From: a bacterium
GTDB taxonomy: Bacteria; Bacteroidota; Ignavibacteria; Kapaibacteriales; UBA7675
Length of the DNA: 64,000 nucleotides
Direction of reading: 5' to 3'
Assembly (NCBI GenBank): GCA_030430495.1
Contig: JAUIKM010000027.1
Location: 16,147 to 80,146 of the forward strand
Shown here: one piece after another, positions 1 to 8,523 of the stretch
Layout of the letters: each line of letters begins with the position of its first letter
Position numbering within the stretch: the stretch's first letter is position 1
Notes under the pieces: model-generated
Told to the model about the DNA's origin: nothing
The model's input: only the letters and a program-made list of their open reading frames with translations
Databases searched by the model: none
Translations under genes and position numbers: made by a program

Positions 1-3000
1 CGCGCTGAATTCAATACCAACTGGTTCAACATTATCGCCGAAGGCGACCCGGAAGACCCCTCACAGGAAAACCTGCGTTCGATCTTTCTCGACGGAACTT
101 CAATCGTCAGCAAAGATCCGCTCTTTCTGGTCAATCAGATTCCGGAAACGAATCTGTACTGGGCACGCGTCAATCTTCAGCCGGGCGCACACCGCCTGAC
201 CAGCAACGGGAAAACCAAATTCGGTGGATATATCTACGGTTTCAGCCAGTTTGAATCTTACGGTTGGCCGGCCGCCATGGCGCTCAACCAGCTCGACAAA
301 CTGGACACCGTGCCGCCGCCGCTCGAAATCGTGGAAGATTGCGGTCAATACTGCATCACGGCCACCGAGCTGGTCAACGGCGATGCCAAAGACGATCCGC
401 GTCAGGAAGATACAGGCATCAGCGCGATCACGATGATCAAGGGCGAAGACCCGGATAATCCCGTCAGCTACAACTACGAACTCGAACTCAAAACGGCGCC
501 CGTGATCAAGCCCGATCCGATGATTACGCGTTTTGAGTTCTGTTTTAATATCATCGACCCCACCAAGGACGCCAAGGCCATTTTTGTGGTTCTGGACCGC
601 GCCGGCAACTCCACAATAGACTCGGTCTCCTATACGGCCGACCTGGTCGAGATGGTGCCCGATCCGGTGCAGTTCGGCAACATCCTGCTGGGCGAAAGCG
701 GCACGCAGCAGGCGATCCTGCGCAACCCGACGACCAAAGTGCTGGAAGTGCGCAAGGTTGAGCTCGAACGCGGCGATCTGTTTACGATCGTGGGCCCGCA
801 GCGCGTTCTCGACGCCACGGAAGCCGCACCGCTGATGATGGATCCGGGTGAGGAAATCTCGGTGGAACTGATGTACACGCCGGATACCGAAACCACTGAC
901 CTCGCCGATCCTGATGCCGTTGACCGCGACTTCGTCAAGGCTGAAACCGAATGTCTCGAATTCCCGCTGGCCGAACTGATCGGTCGCGGCGTGACGCCGG
1001 CGATCTGGGTGGCCGACTGGAACGTTGGTATCCAGCCGATCAACAAAGAAGTCTGTGAAGACCGCTCCGGCGCCACGGACCTGCTGGTGCGCAATATCGG
1101 TACGGCCGATCTGGTGATTGAAACGATCACGCTCTTCAGCGCTTCGAGCGGCGACCTGACCACCGGTCCGTTCCGCTGGAATCCGGGCCCGACTCCGGCT
1201 CCGACAGTGACAATTCCGCCGGGCGGCGAGGAGCGATTCGAACGAATCTGCTTCCAGTCCCCGACATCGGACGACTACGTCTTTGAGGTCGACTTCAATT
1301 CGAACGCCAAAGAAGAATACGCCCGCGAATACAAACCGCGTTCGGTCTGGCGCGGCAGCACGATTGAGTCCTCGCCCTTTGTCGGCAACTACGACTTCGG
1401 TCAGGTGCGCGTCGGTGCGACGGTTGAAACACCGGGCGAAACGGTGGTGCAGTTTATCAACTTCGGTCAGAACCCGGTGCGATTCCGTGCGCCGAACACA
1501 AACTGGCAGGGTCAGCCCGAAGGTCAGTGGACCTTTGGACCGTACACAATTACCGCCATCTACAACCTGGGCAACCCGGGCGTGGACCTGCGTGCGGACA
1601 ACAACCTGTACACGCTGAACCGCACTGATCCGGACGCCGATCCGTCGACCTGGGACCCCGCCAATATCTTTGAGGCGCGCATCTCCTACACGCCGACGGC
1701 CGAAGGCGTCATTACCGAAACAATCATCCCGCCGTTCTTCAGCGATCAGGCGGGCCAAAACCGCATCGACCGCGGCGGTTACGCCGGTACGGGCGAAGTG
1801 ACGGGCGAAGGCATCATTCCGAAGATCATTGCCGACGGCTACGACTTTGCGCAGATCATGTGCAACACCGAGTCGGAAGAGCGCGGGTTTGTGACGATTA
1901 CGAGCGACCCGAACGCCAGCGAACCGCTGACGATCTACTCGCTCGAATTCGAGAATCAGGGCGCAAATCCGAACTACAGCTGGGAACCGGCCGCCGGTGT
2001 GACGATAGCAGGCAACTTGTTGACCTTCGACACGCCGCGCACGCTTCCGATTGGTCAGTCGATGGAAGTCGACGTGGCCTTTGCGGCCAACGGCGGACCG
2101 GACAACGTCGACGTGACGATCAGCCATGACGCGCACGAAAACGATCCGGCAGTGGTCGATCCGGCTACGACGGTCGTGCAGATCACCGGCTCCTGCGACA
2201 CGCCGGGCGAGTTGACGGTGACGGACCTCGACTTCGGCGACCGCTTGCTCTGCGCCACGCCGACGCTGACGATTACAGCAACAACGGATAACCCGTCGGG
2301 CGCGACGATCACGGGCATGTACCTGGAGAACAACAGCTCCGAGTTTGTGATTGTAACGCCGACGCCGATCCAGGTGCCGGGCAACGGCAGCGTGGAAATC
2401 GAGATTCAGTTCACGCCGTCGGGCGTGGGAACGTTCACGGATGTGGTGATCCTCGAGCACAGTCTGGGCGCTGACCTGCGCTCGGTCATCGAAGGCGAAG
2501 CTCACACGGTGACGGTCAACTTCGATCTGGAAGACGATCCGACGCTCCTGACGCCGGGACAGGAAACTGAACTCGACCTGACGATCAACAACACAAACAC
2601 GGCCTACAACGACACGCAGGAAAGCGGCATCGTCGGCGTGGTTGTGACGCTGAACTACGATCTCGGCGCGGCGCGCCTGACCGATGTTCGTCCGGTGGAC
2701 GGCGCCAACCTGATCGGTACTATCGATCACAGTCGCATCGACGGTTATTCGACCTTTACGCTGCGCTTCGACGCTCCGATCTCGGCGGAAGGCGTGCTGG
2801 CGCGACTGAACTTCCAGCTGTACCTGCACGACGAGACCTCGCTGCCGATCGACATGTCGGTCGAGATCCTGGAAGAAAGCCGTCGTGTATGCGTGCTTGA
2901 TGAAGAGGATCCGGGCAGCCTGCAGATCAACCCGATCTGCCTGAACGACGGGCGTTTCATCACCTTGTCGGGCACGACCTTTGGACTGCGCAACGTTGCG

Positions 3001-3237
3001 CCGAACCCCGTAAACGGTTCGACGACGATTGCGTACTCCGTCGGTTTCCGCGCCTATACAAACGTCGTACTGTACAATTCGATGGGCGAAGTCGTCAAGG
3101 TGCTGGTTGACCAGCCGATGGACGCCGGCGTCTACGAAATCGAGCTGGACGCCTCCGAGCTTCCCGCCGGTGTGTACACGTATAGCATGACAGCCGGCCC
3201 CTACAGCCAGGCGCATTCTATGGTGGTGACCAAGTAA
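1..3237 (+). CDS. T9SS-secreted ASH-domain surface protein, 5' end outside window
   Basis: The frame is open from base 1 and its first codons (AEFNTNWFN) match residues 405 onward of the complete paralogue at 3789-8234, so about 400 N-terminal residues are missing. The 1078 visible residues hold the end of an IgGFc-binding-like domain, then several beta-sandwich repeats of choice-of-anchor D/ASH type (motifs such as VQFGNILLGESGTQQ and FGDRLLCATPT), a cohesin-like segment before the end, and a C-terminal T9SS type A sorting domain from about FGLRNVAPNPVNG to the final VVTK. Known of the family: such proteins cross the outer membrane by the Por system and are anchored or released after loss of the sorting domain. 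Inference: adhesin or surface-layer component. A strong terminator follows. Confidence 0.9.
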   Translation, partial: RAEFNTNWFNIIAEGDPEDPSQENLRSIFLDGTSIVSKDPLFLVNQIPETNLYWARVNLQPGAHRLTSNGKTKFGGYIYGFSQFESYGWPAAMALNQLDKLDTVPPPLEIVEDCGQYCITATELVNGDAKDDPRQEDTGISAITMIKGEDPDNPVSYNYELELKTAPVIKPDPMITRFEFCFNIIDPTKDAKAIFVVLDRAGNSTIDSVSYTADLVEMVPDPVQFGNILLGESGTQQAILRNPTTKVLEVRKVELERGDLFTIVGPQRVLDATEAAPLMMDPGEEISVELMYTPDTETTDLADPDAVDRDFVKAETECLEFPLAELIGRGVTPAIWVADWNVGIQPINKEVCEDRSGATDLLVRNIGTADLVIETITLFSASSGDLTTGPFRWNPGPTPAPTVTIPPGGEERFERICFQSPTSDDYVFEVDFNSNAKEEYAREYKPRSVWRGSTIESSPFVGNYDFGQVRVGATVETPGETVVQFINFGQNPVRFRAPNTNWQGQPEGQWTFGPYTITAIYNLGNPGVDLRADNNLYTLNRTDPDADPSTWDPANIFEARISYTPTAEGVITETIIPPFFSDQAGQNRIDRGGYAGTGEVTGEGIIPKIIADGYDFAQIMCNTESEERGFVTITSDPNASEPLTIYSLEFENQGANPNYSWEPAAGVTIAGNLLTFDTPRTLPIGQSMEVDVAFAANGGPDNVDVTISHDAHENDPAVVDPATTVVQITGSCDTPGELTVTDLDFGDRLLCATPTLTITATTDNPSGATITGMYLENNSSEFVIVTPTPIQVPGNGSVEIEIQFTPSGVGTFTDVVILEHSLGADLRSVIEGEAHTVTVNFDLEDDPTLLTPGQETELDLTINNTNTAYNDTQESGIVGVVVTLNYDLGAARLTDVRPVDGANLIGTIDHSRIDGYSTFTLRFDAPISAEGVLARLNFQLYLHDETSLPIDMSVEILEESRRVCVLDEEDPGSLQINPICLNDGRFITLSGTTFGLRNVAPNPVNGSTTIAYSVGFRAYTNVVLYNSMGEVVKVLVDQPMDAGVYEIELDASELPAGVYTYSMTAGPYSQAHSMVVTK

Positions 3238-3297
3238 TACCGAGACTGAATCCGGGCGGGCGCTCGTGACGGGGCGACCCTCCCGGACCGCAATAGA

Positions 3298-3338
3298 AGC
3301 GGCGAAGAAGTTCAATACTTCTTCGCCGCTTTTTTTTT
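3298..3338 (+). terminator. Rho-independent terminator
   Basis: A perfect 13-bp stem (AGCGGCGAAGAAG with CTTCTTCGCCGCT), a 7-nt loop and eight Ts, 60 bases after the stop of the first cargo gene. It separates the two tandem paralogues into distinct transcription units. Confidence 0.93.
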
Positions 3339-3696
3339 ACTGAATATTAAGCGTGACAAATAGACGATGCCGCTGTCTATGCACCTTGAGAACAGGGTGG
3401 ATACTTTTCTTACTTCCTTGAAAACATTAAATGCGAGATTCTCGGGCGATTTACCCAAGTCAATATCCTGGTAATTATTGTTGGGAAATGATTATTAGTA
3501 TATTGTTTTCTGTGCTCGAGCCACGCCTGTTCTTATTCAAAAGCTAATCGCATCAAGGTCGGAGGGGGGAATTTGCATCTCGCAAAGCCGACATTGAGTA
3601 GCAATTGCACTGTGATAAGTATAGATGTGTGTGGCACTACGGTTTTCCGACGAGCACTCTGTCGGGTTGTCGCCCTTCAAATCTTCTACCTTTTGT

Positions 3697-3731
3697 TTTG
3701 AAATCGAGATTTCACAAATAATATAATTCTG
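3697..3731 (+). promoter_or_regulatory. possible Bacteroidota-type promoter
   Basis: TTTG at 3697-3700 is followed after 23 bases by TAATTCTG at 3724-3731, one mismatch from the -7 element TAnnTTTG. The spacing is slightly long. It lies in an AT-rich tract about 60 bases upstream of the start codon at 3789. Confidence 0.35.
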
Positions 3732-3788
3732 TATCCTGAGGCGGCAGCGTTCCCTGCGCTGCCTGCCTGTTCATGGAGGATTTTCTAT

Positions 3789-6700
3789 ATGAAGCGAACT
3801 ATTGGGTACGTTGTTCTTGCATTCCTTCTGGTATGTACCGGAGATCTTTACAGCCAGTTGAAGGGCAACCGAGCTCCAACCGCCGAAGAGTTGCTGAACA
3901 ACTCGGCGCAAGGTCGCGAATTCTGGATTGCGATGCCGCCGAACGAAGCGGACGATGCGTCGATTCAGACACGCGCGCTGGAAATTTACGTGACTGCCAG
4001 TGTCAATACAAAAGTTACGCTGGAGATGCCCGGCCTGGGTATCGGTCCCATTACCAAGCCTGTTAATGCTCTCAGTATCACGACATTTTCAGATTTGACC
4101 GGTGAACTTTCCTGGGCGATGGAAGTTCGCGAAAGTGAGACCGTGACGGATAAAGGTATTCTGCTGACATCCGACGACGCCATTTCGGTCTATGTGATGA
4201 CAGCCAAACAATTCTCGTCAGAAGGTTATCTGGCGCTGCCGACGAATGTCTGGGATCGCCAGTACATGCATTGCAGCTACTACGACTATCCTGAAACGAG
4301 TCGCTTTCGCGGCGGTGGTTTTGTCATCGTGGCTAAAGAAGATGAAACGCAGGTTGTTTTCCGCCTCGACGGGAGTTCCGCCGGCGGTACCACTAAAGGC
4401 GGCAAATCCATTGGTCAGCCCTACAGCATTTCGCTGAACAAAGGTCAGACCTATATGGTGCGCGGAACGGGTATCGACCGCGCTTTCGACATGACGGGCA
4501 CCAAGATAACCGCGACAAAACCAATCGGTCTCATAGCCTTCCACCAGCGAACTATTATTCCGACGGCCATCGGCCAAACCAGCCGCGACGTTCTTGCGGC
4601 CATGATTCCGCCTCTGGCAACCTGGGGCAAGCGTTATATCTCGCTCGAACTCAAACGCGAAAATCGCGGCGACTACTTCCGCATTCTGGCGTCGCAACCC
4701 AACACCAAGTACGAAGTTCGCTACTACGACAAAGAAAATGACAAAGCACTGCTCGGCATTAAGAACGGCACGCTTTCGGATGCGGGCGACTGGGCTGAAT
4801 TTGAAGAAGTCAACCCGCAGCAGGGCGGCGCGGTTTCGATCCGCGGTACCGCCATATGGGAAGCCGACAAACCTGTTTTTGTCATGCAGTACTCTTACTC
4901 GGCCGTCTGGGACAACGCCCAGGAATTCGACCCCTTCATGGTGCAGGTTGTGCCGCAGGAGCAGTACATTCCGGCCACCGTCTTCCAGACCCCGTCAAAT
5001 GCCGAGTTCACTACAAACTGGTTTAACATCATCGCCGAAGGCGACCCGAATGACCCCACACAAGAAAACCTGCGCTCGATTATTCTCGATGGCGAATTTG
5101 TCGTCAAAAAAGATCCGCTTTTCCTCGTGAATCAGATTCCGGAAACGAATCTGTACTGGGCGCGCATCAACCTGCAGCCGGGCGCACACCGCATATCCAG
5201 CAACGGCAAAACCAAATTCGGCGGATATATCTACGGCTTCAGCCGCTGGGAATCCTACGGCTGGCCCGCCGCCATGGCGCTGAACAAACTCGACAAACTC
5301 GATACCGTGCCGCCGCCGCTCGAAGTGGTGGAAGATTGCGGTCAGTACTGCATCACGGCGACGGAGTTGGTCAATGGCGACTCCAAGGACGACCCGCGCC
5401 AGGAAGATACCGGTATCAGCGCGATCACGATGATCGAAGGCGAAGATCCGGACAATCCCATCAGCTACAACTACGAGCTCGAACTCAAAACAGCGCCGGT
5501 GATCAAGCCGGATCCGATGATTACGCGTTTTGAGTTCTGTTTTAATGTCATCGATCCCACCAGGGACGCCAAGGCTGTCTTTACGGTCCTTGACCGCGCC
5601 GGCAACGTGACAATAGACTCGGTCTTTTATACGGCCGATCTGGTTGAGATGACGCCCGATCCGGTGCAGTTCGGCAATGTCCTGCTGGGCGAAAGCGGTA
5701 CGCAACAGGCGATCCTGCGCAACCCGACGACCAAGATCCTGGAAGTCCGCAAGGTTGAGCTGGAACGCGGCGATCTGTTTGCTATCGTCGGTCCGCAACG
5801 CGTCCTCGACGCAACTGAAGAAGCGCCGCTGATGATGGAGCCGGGCGAGGAAATCACGGTGGAACTGCTGTACACGCCGGATACCGAAACCACAGACCTC
5901 GAAGATCCCGAGGCAGTCGATCGCGACTTTGTCAAAGCCGAGACCGAATGTCTTGAATTCCCGCTGGCCGAGCTGATTGGTCGCGGTGTGACGCCGTCGA
6001 TCTGGGTGGCCGATTACAACGTCGGAATTCAGCCCGTGAACAAACGCATATGCAAAAGCCAGAGCAATGCGACCGGCGTGCTGGTGCGCAATATCGGTAC
6101 GGCCGATCTGGTGATTGAAACGATTTCGCTCTTCAGCGCTTCGAGCGGCGACCTGACCGCCGGTCCCTTCGTCTGGGACGGCGGCAACCCCGACCCGATG
6201 CCGCAGGTGACGATCAAGCCGGGCGAAGAGCAGGTGTTCACGACGATCTGCTTTGAGTCCGCCGTATCGGACGACTATACCTTTGAAGTCGATTTCAACT
6301 CGAACGCCAAAGAAGAATACGCCCGCGAATACAAACCGCGTTCGGTCTGGCGCGGCAGCACGATTGAGTCGGCTCCCTTTGTTGGCAACTACGACTTCGG
6401 CCAGGTGCGCGTCGGCGCTACGGTGGAAACTGACGGCGTGACCATTGTGCGGTTCATCAACTTTGGTGAAAACGAAGTGTTCTTCAGGGCTCCGAGCCTG
6501 AACTGGCAGGGGCAGCCCGAAGGCCAGTGGACGTCCGGACCCTACACGATCACGTCGATCTACTTTGTTGGAGAGGGACGCGATCTGCTCGACGACAGTA
6601 ACGTCTATTCCATCGGTTCAACCGACCCGGATGCCGATCCGTCGACCTGGGATCCCGCCAACATTGTGGAAGCGCGTATCTCCTATACGCCGACGGCCGA

Positions 6701-8234
6701 AGGCGTCATTACCGAAACGATTATTCCTCCCTTCTTCGTCGACCGCGCTGCAACGCAGCGCATCGACCGCGCCGGTTACGCCGGTACGGGTGAAGTGACG
6801 GGCGAAGGCATCATTCCGAAGATCATTGCCGACGGCTACGACTTTGCACAGATCATGTGCAACACCGAGTCGGAAGAGCGCGGGTTTGTGACGATTACCA
6901 GCGACCCGAACGCCAGCGAGCCGCTGACGGTCTACTCGCTTGAATTCGATAATCAGGGCGCCAATCCGAACTACAGTTGGGAAGCGGCTGCCGGTGTGAC
7001 GATTGCAGGCAATCTGCTGACCTTCGACACTCCGCGCGTGCTTCCCATCGGTCAGTCGATGGAAGTCGACGTGGCCTTTGCCGCCAACGGCGGACCGGAC
7101 AACGTCGAGGTAACCATCAGCCACGACGCGCACGAAAACGATCCGGCAGTGGTCGATCCGGCTACGACGGTCGTGCAGATCACCGGTTCCTGCGACACGC
7201 CGGGCGGTATGACGGTGACGGACCTCGACTTCGGCGACCGCTTGCTCTGCGCCACGCCGACGCTGACGATCACGGCCACGACAGACAACCCGTCGGGTGC
7301 GACGATCACGGACATGTATCTGGAGAACAACAGCTCCGAGTTTGTGATTGTGACGCCGACGCCGATCCAGGTGCCGGGCAACGGCAGCGTGGAAATCGAG
7401 ATTCAGTTCACGCCGTCGGGCGTGGGGACGTTCACGGATGTGGTGATCCTCGAGCACAGTCTGGGCGCTGACCTGCGCTCGGTCATCGAAGGCGAAGCCC
7501 ACACGGTGACGGTCAACTTCGATCTGGAAGACGACCGCACGCCGCTGACGCCGGGCCAGTCGACCGACCTTGATCTGACGATCAACAACACAAATACGGA
7601 TTACAACGACACGCAGGAAAGCGGTATCGTCGGCGCCATCGTGACGCTGAACTACGACCTCGGTGCAGCGCGCCTGAAAGAAGTTCGTCCGGTGGCCGGC
7701 GCCAACCTGATTGGCGAAATTGAGCACAGCCGTGTCGACGGATACTCGTCCTTCACGCTGCGCTTCGACGCTCCGATCTCGGCCGAAGGCGTGCTGGCGC
7801 AACTGAACTTCCAGCTGTACCTGCACGACGAGACGTCGCTGCCGATCGACTTGTCGGTTGAAATCCTGGAAGAAAGCCGCCGCGTCTGCGTGCTTGATGA
7901 AGAAGATCCGGGCAGCCTGTCGATCAATCCGATCTGTCTGAACGACGGTCGTTTCATCAGCCTCTCCGGCACGACCTTTGGTCTGCGCAATGTCGCTCCG
8001 AACCCGGTGAACGGTTCGACGACGATTGCGTACTCCGTCGGTTTCCGCGCCTACACAAACGTGGTGCTGTACAACTCGATGGGCGAAGTCGTCAAGGTGC
8101 TGGTTGACCAGCCGATGGACGCCGGCGTCTACGAGATCGAGCTGGACGCCTCCGAGCTTCCGGCCGGTGTGTACACTTACACCATGACTGCCGGTCCGTA
8201 CCAGCAGGCGCACTCGATGGTCGTGACCAAGTAA
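3789..8234 (+). CDS. T9SS-secreted IgGFc-binding/ASH-domain surface protein
   Basis: This 1481-residue protein begins with a clear signal peptide (MKRTIGYVVLAFLLVCTGDLYSQ) and a GGAGGA Shine-Dalgarno at 3775-3780, eight bases before ATG. Residues ~40-490 resemble the IgGFc-binding N-terminal domain (GREFWIAMPPNE; LLTSDDAISVYVMTAKQFSS). Several choice-of-anchor D/ASH-like beta-sandwiches follow, then a cohesin-like module (~1245-1375) and a T9SS type A sorting domain (last ~85 residues, from NVAPNPVNG). It is a tandem paralogue of the preceding gene, with long near-identical stretches mixed with divergent ones. Own promoter and terminator imply a monocistronic unit. Role in adhesion or surface structure is inferred from the domains; the ligand is unknown. 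Confidence 0.92.
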   Translation: MKRTIGYVVLAFLLVCTGDLYSQLKGNRAPTAEELLNNSAQGREFWIAMPPNEADDASIQTRALEIYVTASVNTKVTLEMPGLGIGPITKPVNALSITTFSDLTGELSWAMEVRESETVTDKGILLTSDDAISVYVMTAKQFSSEGYLALPTNVWDRQYMHCSYYDYPETSRFRGGGFVIVAKEDETQVVFRLDGSSAGGTTKGGKSIGQPYSISLNKGQTYMVRGTGIDRAFDMTGTKITATKPIGLIAFHQRTIIPTAIGQTSRDVLAAMIPPLATWGKRYISLELKRENRGDYFRILASQPNTKYEVRYYDKENDKALLGIKNGTLSDAGDWAEFEEVNPQQGGAVSIRGTAIWEADKPVFVMQYSYSAVWDNAQEFDPFMVQVVPQEQYIPATVFQTPSNAEFTTNWFNIIAEGDPNDPTQENLRSIILDGEFVVKKDPLFLVNQIPETNLYWARINLQPGAHRISSNGKTKFGGYIYGFSRWESYGWPAAMALNKLDKLDTVPPPLEVVEDCGQYCITATELVNGDSKDDPRQEDTGISAITMIEGEDPDNPISYNYELELKTAPVIKPDPMITRFEFCFNVIDPTRDAKAVFTVLDRAGNVTIDSVFYTADLVEMTPDPVQFGNVLLGESGTQQAILRNPTTKILEVRKVELERGDLFAIVGPQRVLDATEEAPLMMEPGEEITVELLYTPDTETTDLEDPEAVDRDFVKAETECLEFPLAELIGRGVTPSIWVADYNVGIQPVNKRICKSQSNATGVLVRNIGTADLVIETISLFSASSGDLTAGPFVWDGGNPDPMPQVTIKPGEEQVFTTICFESAVSDDYTFEVDFNSNAKEEYAREYKPRSVWRGSTIESAPFVGNYDFGQVRVGATVETDGVTIVRFINFGENEVFFRAPSLNWQGQPEGQWTSGPYTITSIYFVGEGRDLLDDSNVYSIGSTDPDADPSTWDPANIVEARISYTPTAEGVITETIIPPFFVDRAATQRIDRAGYAGTGEVTGEGIIPKIIADGYDFAQIMCNTESEERGFVTITSDPNASEPLTVYSLEFDNQGANPNYSWEAAAGVTIAGNLLTFDTPRVLPIGQSMEVDVAFAANGGPDNVEVTISHDAHENDPAVVDPATTVVQITGSCDTPGGMTVTDLDFGDRLLCATPTLTITATTDNPSGATITDMYLENNSSEFVIVTPTPIQVPGNGSVEIEIQFTPSGVGTFTDVVILEHSLGADLRSVIEGEAHTVTVNFDLEDDRTPLTPGQSTDLDLTINNTNTDYNDTQESGIVGAIVTLNYDLGAARLKEVRPVAGANLIGEIEHSRVDGYSSFTLRFDAPISAEGVLAQLNFQLYLHDETSLPIDLSVEILEESRRVCVLDEEDPGSLSINPICLNDGRFISLSGTTFGLRNVAPNPVNGSTTIAYSVGFRAYTNVVLYNSMGEVVKVLVDQPMDAGVYEIELDASELPAGVYTYTMTAGPYQQAHSMVVTK

Positions 8235-8270
8235 GGGACATCTCGACAAAAACACAGTAATGTGATACAC

Positions 8271-8303
8271 AGGCGGAGAAGGTTATCCTTCTCCGCCTTT
8301 TTT
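8271..8303 (+). terminator. Rho-independent terminator
   Basis: A perfect 12-bp stem (AGGCGGAGAAGG with CCTTCTCCGCCT), a TTAT loop and a T-run, 37 bases past the stop at 8234. Confidence 0.93.
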
Positions 8304-8327
8304 ATTTACCCGCCGTTTCCAGCGCGT

Positions 8328-8361
8328 TGACAAACAAAAAAGTCATGAGGCATAGACGGCC
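8328..8361 (-). repeat. dispersed intergenic repeat, copy D
   Basis: Read on the minus strand this carries TGACTTTTTTGTTTGTC, the core shared with the copies at 40045-40107 and 48511-48555. It lies just after the terminator of the preceding gene. Confidence 0.55.
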
Positions 8362-8523
8362 GTGGCAGCGGACGGCTAAATGCCTTGTATTGCGGCAAGT
8401 CCCGCCGGGAGGCTGCGACCGAACCGCTCAAGTTGTGTCGCTTACCCTTATCGGTGTAGATTGCGCCGTTTCCTTCCTTCCGCACTACGCGGGGCCAGTA
8501 TTAGACAACCTGATGAACTTCCG

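Larger units (their letters stand above)
3238..3788. other. intergenic region between tandem paralogues
   Basis: After the terminator about 430 bases of clearly more AT-rich sequence carry no convincing reading frame. The last ~90 bases hold the promoter-like element and the Shine-Dalgarno sequence of the next gene. Nothing else was recognised. Confidence 0.6.

Noticed and set aside
100..3315. 1071-codon open frame on the minus strand opposite the first cargo gene
   Set aside because: Its translation is rich in Arg/His/Val without domains, it mirrors the codon pattern of the plus-strand gene, and the plus strand is clearly coding through the paralogue; similar antisense frames recur opposite other GC-rich genes.
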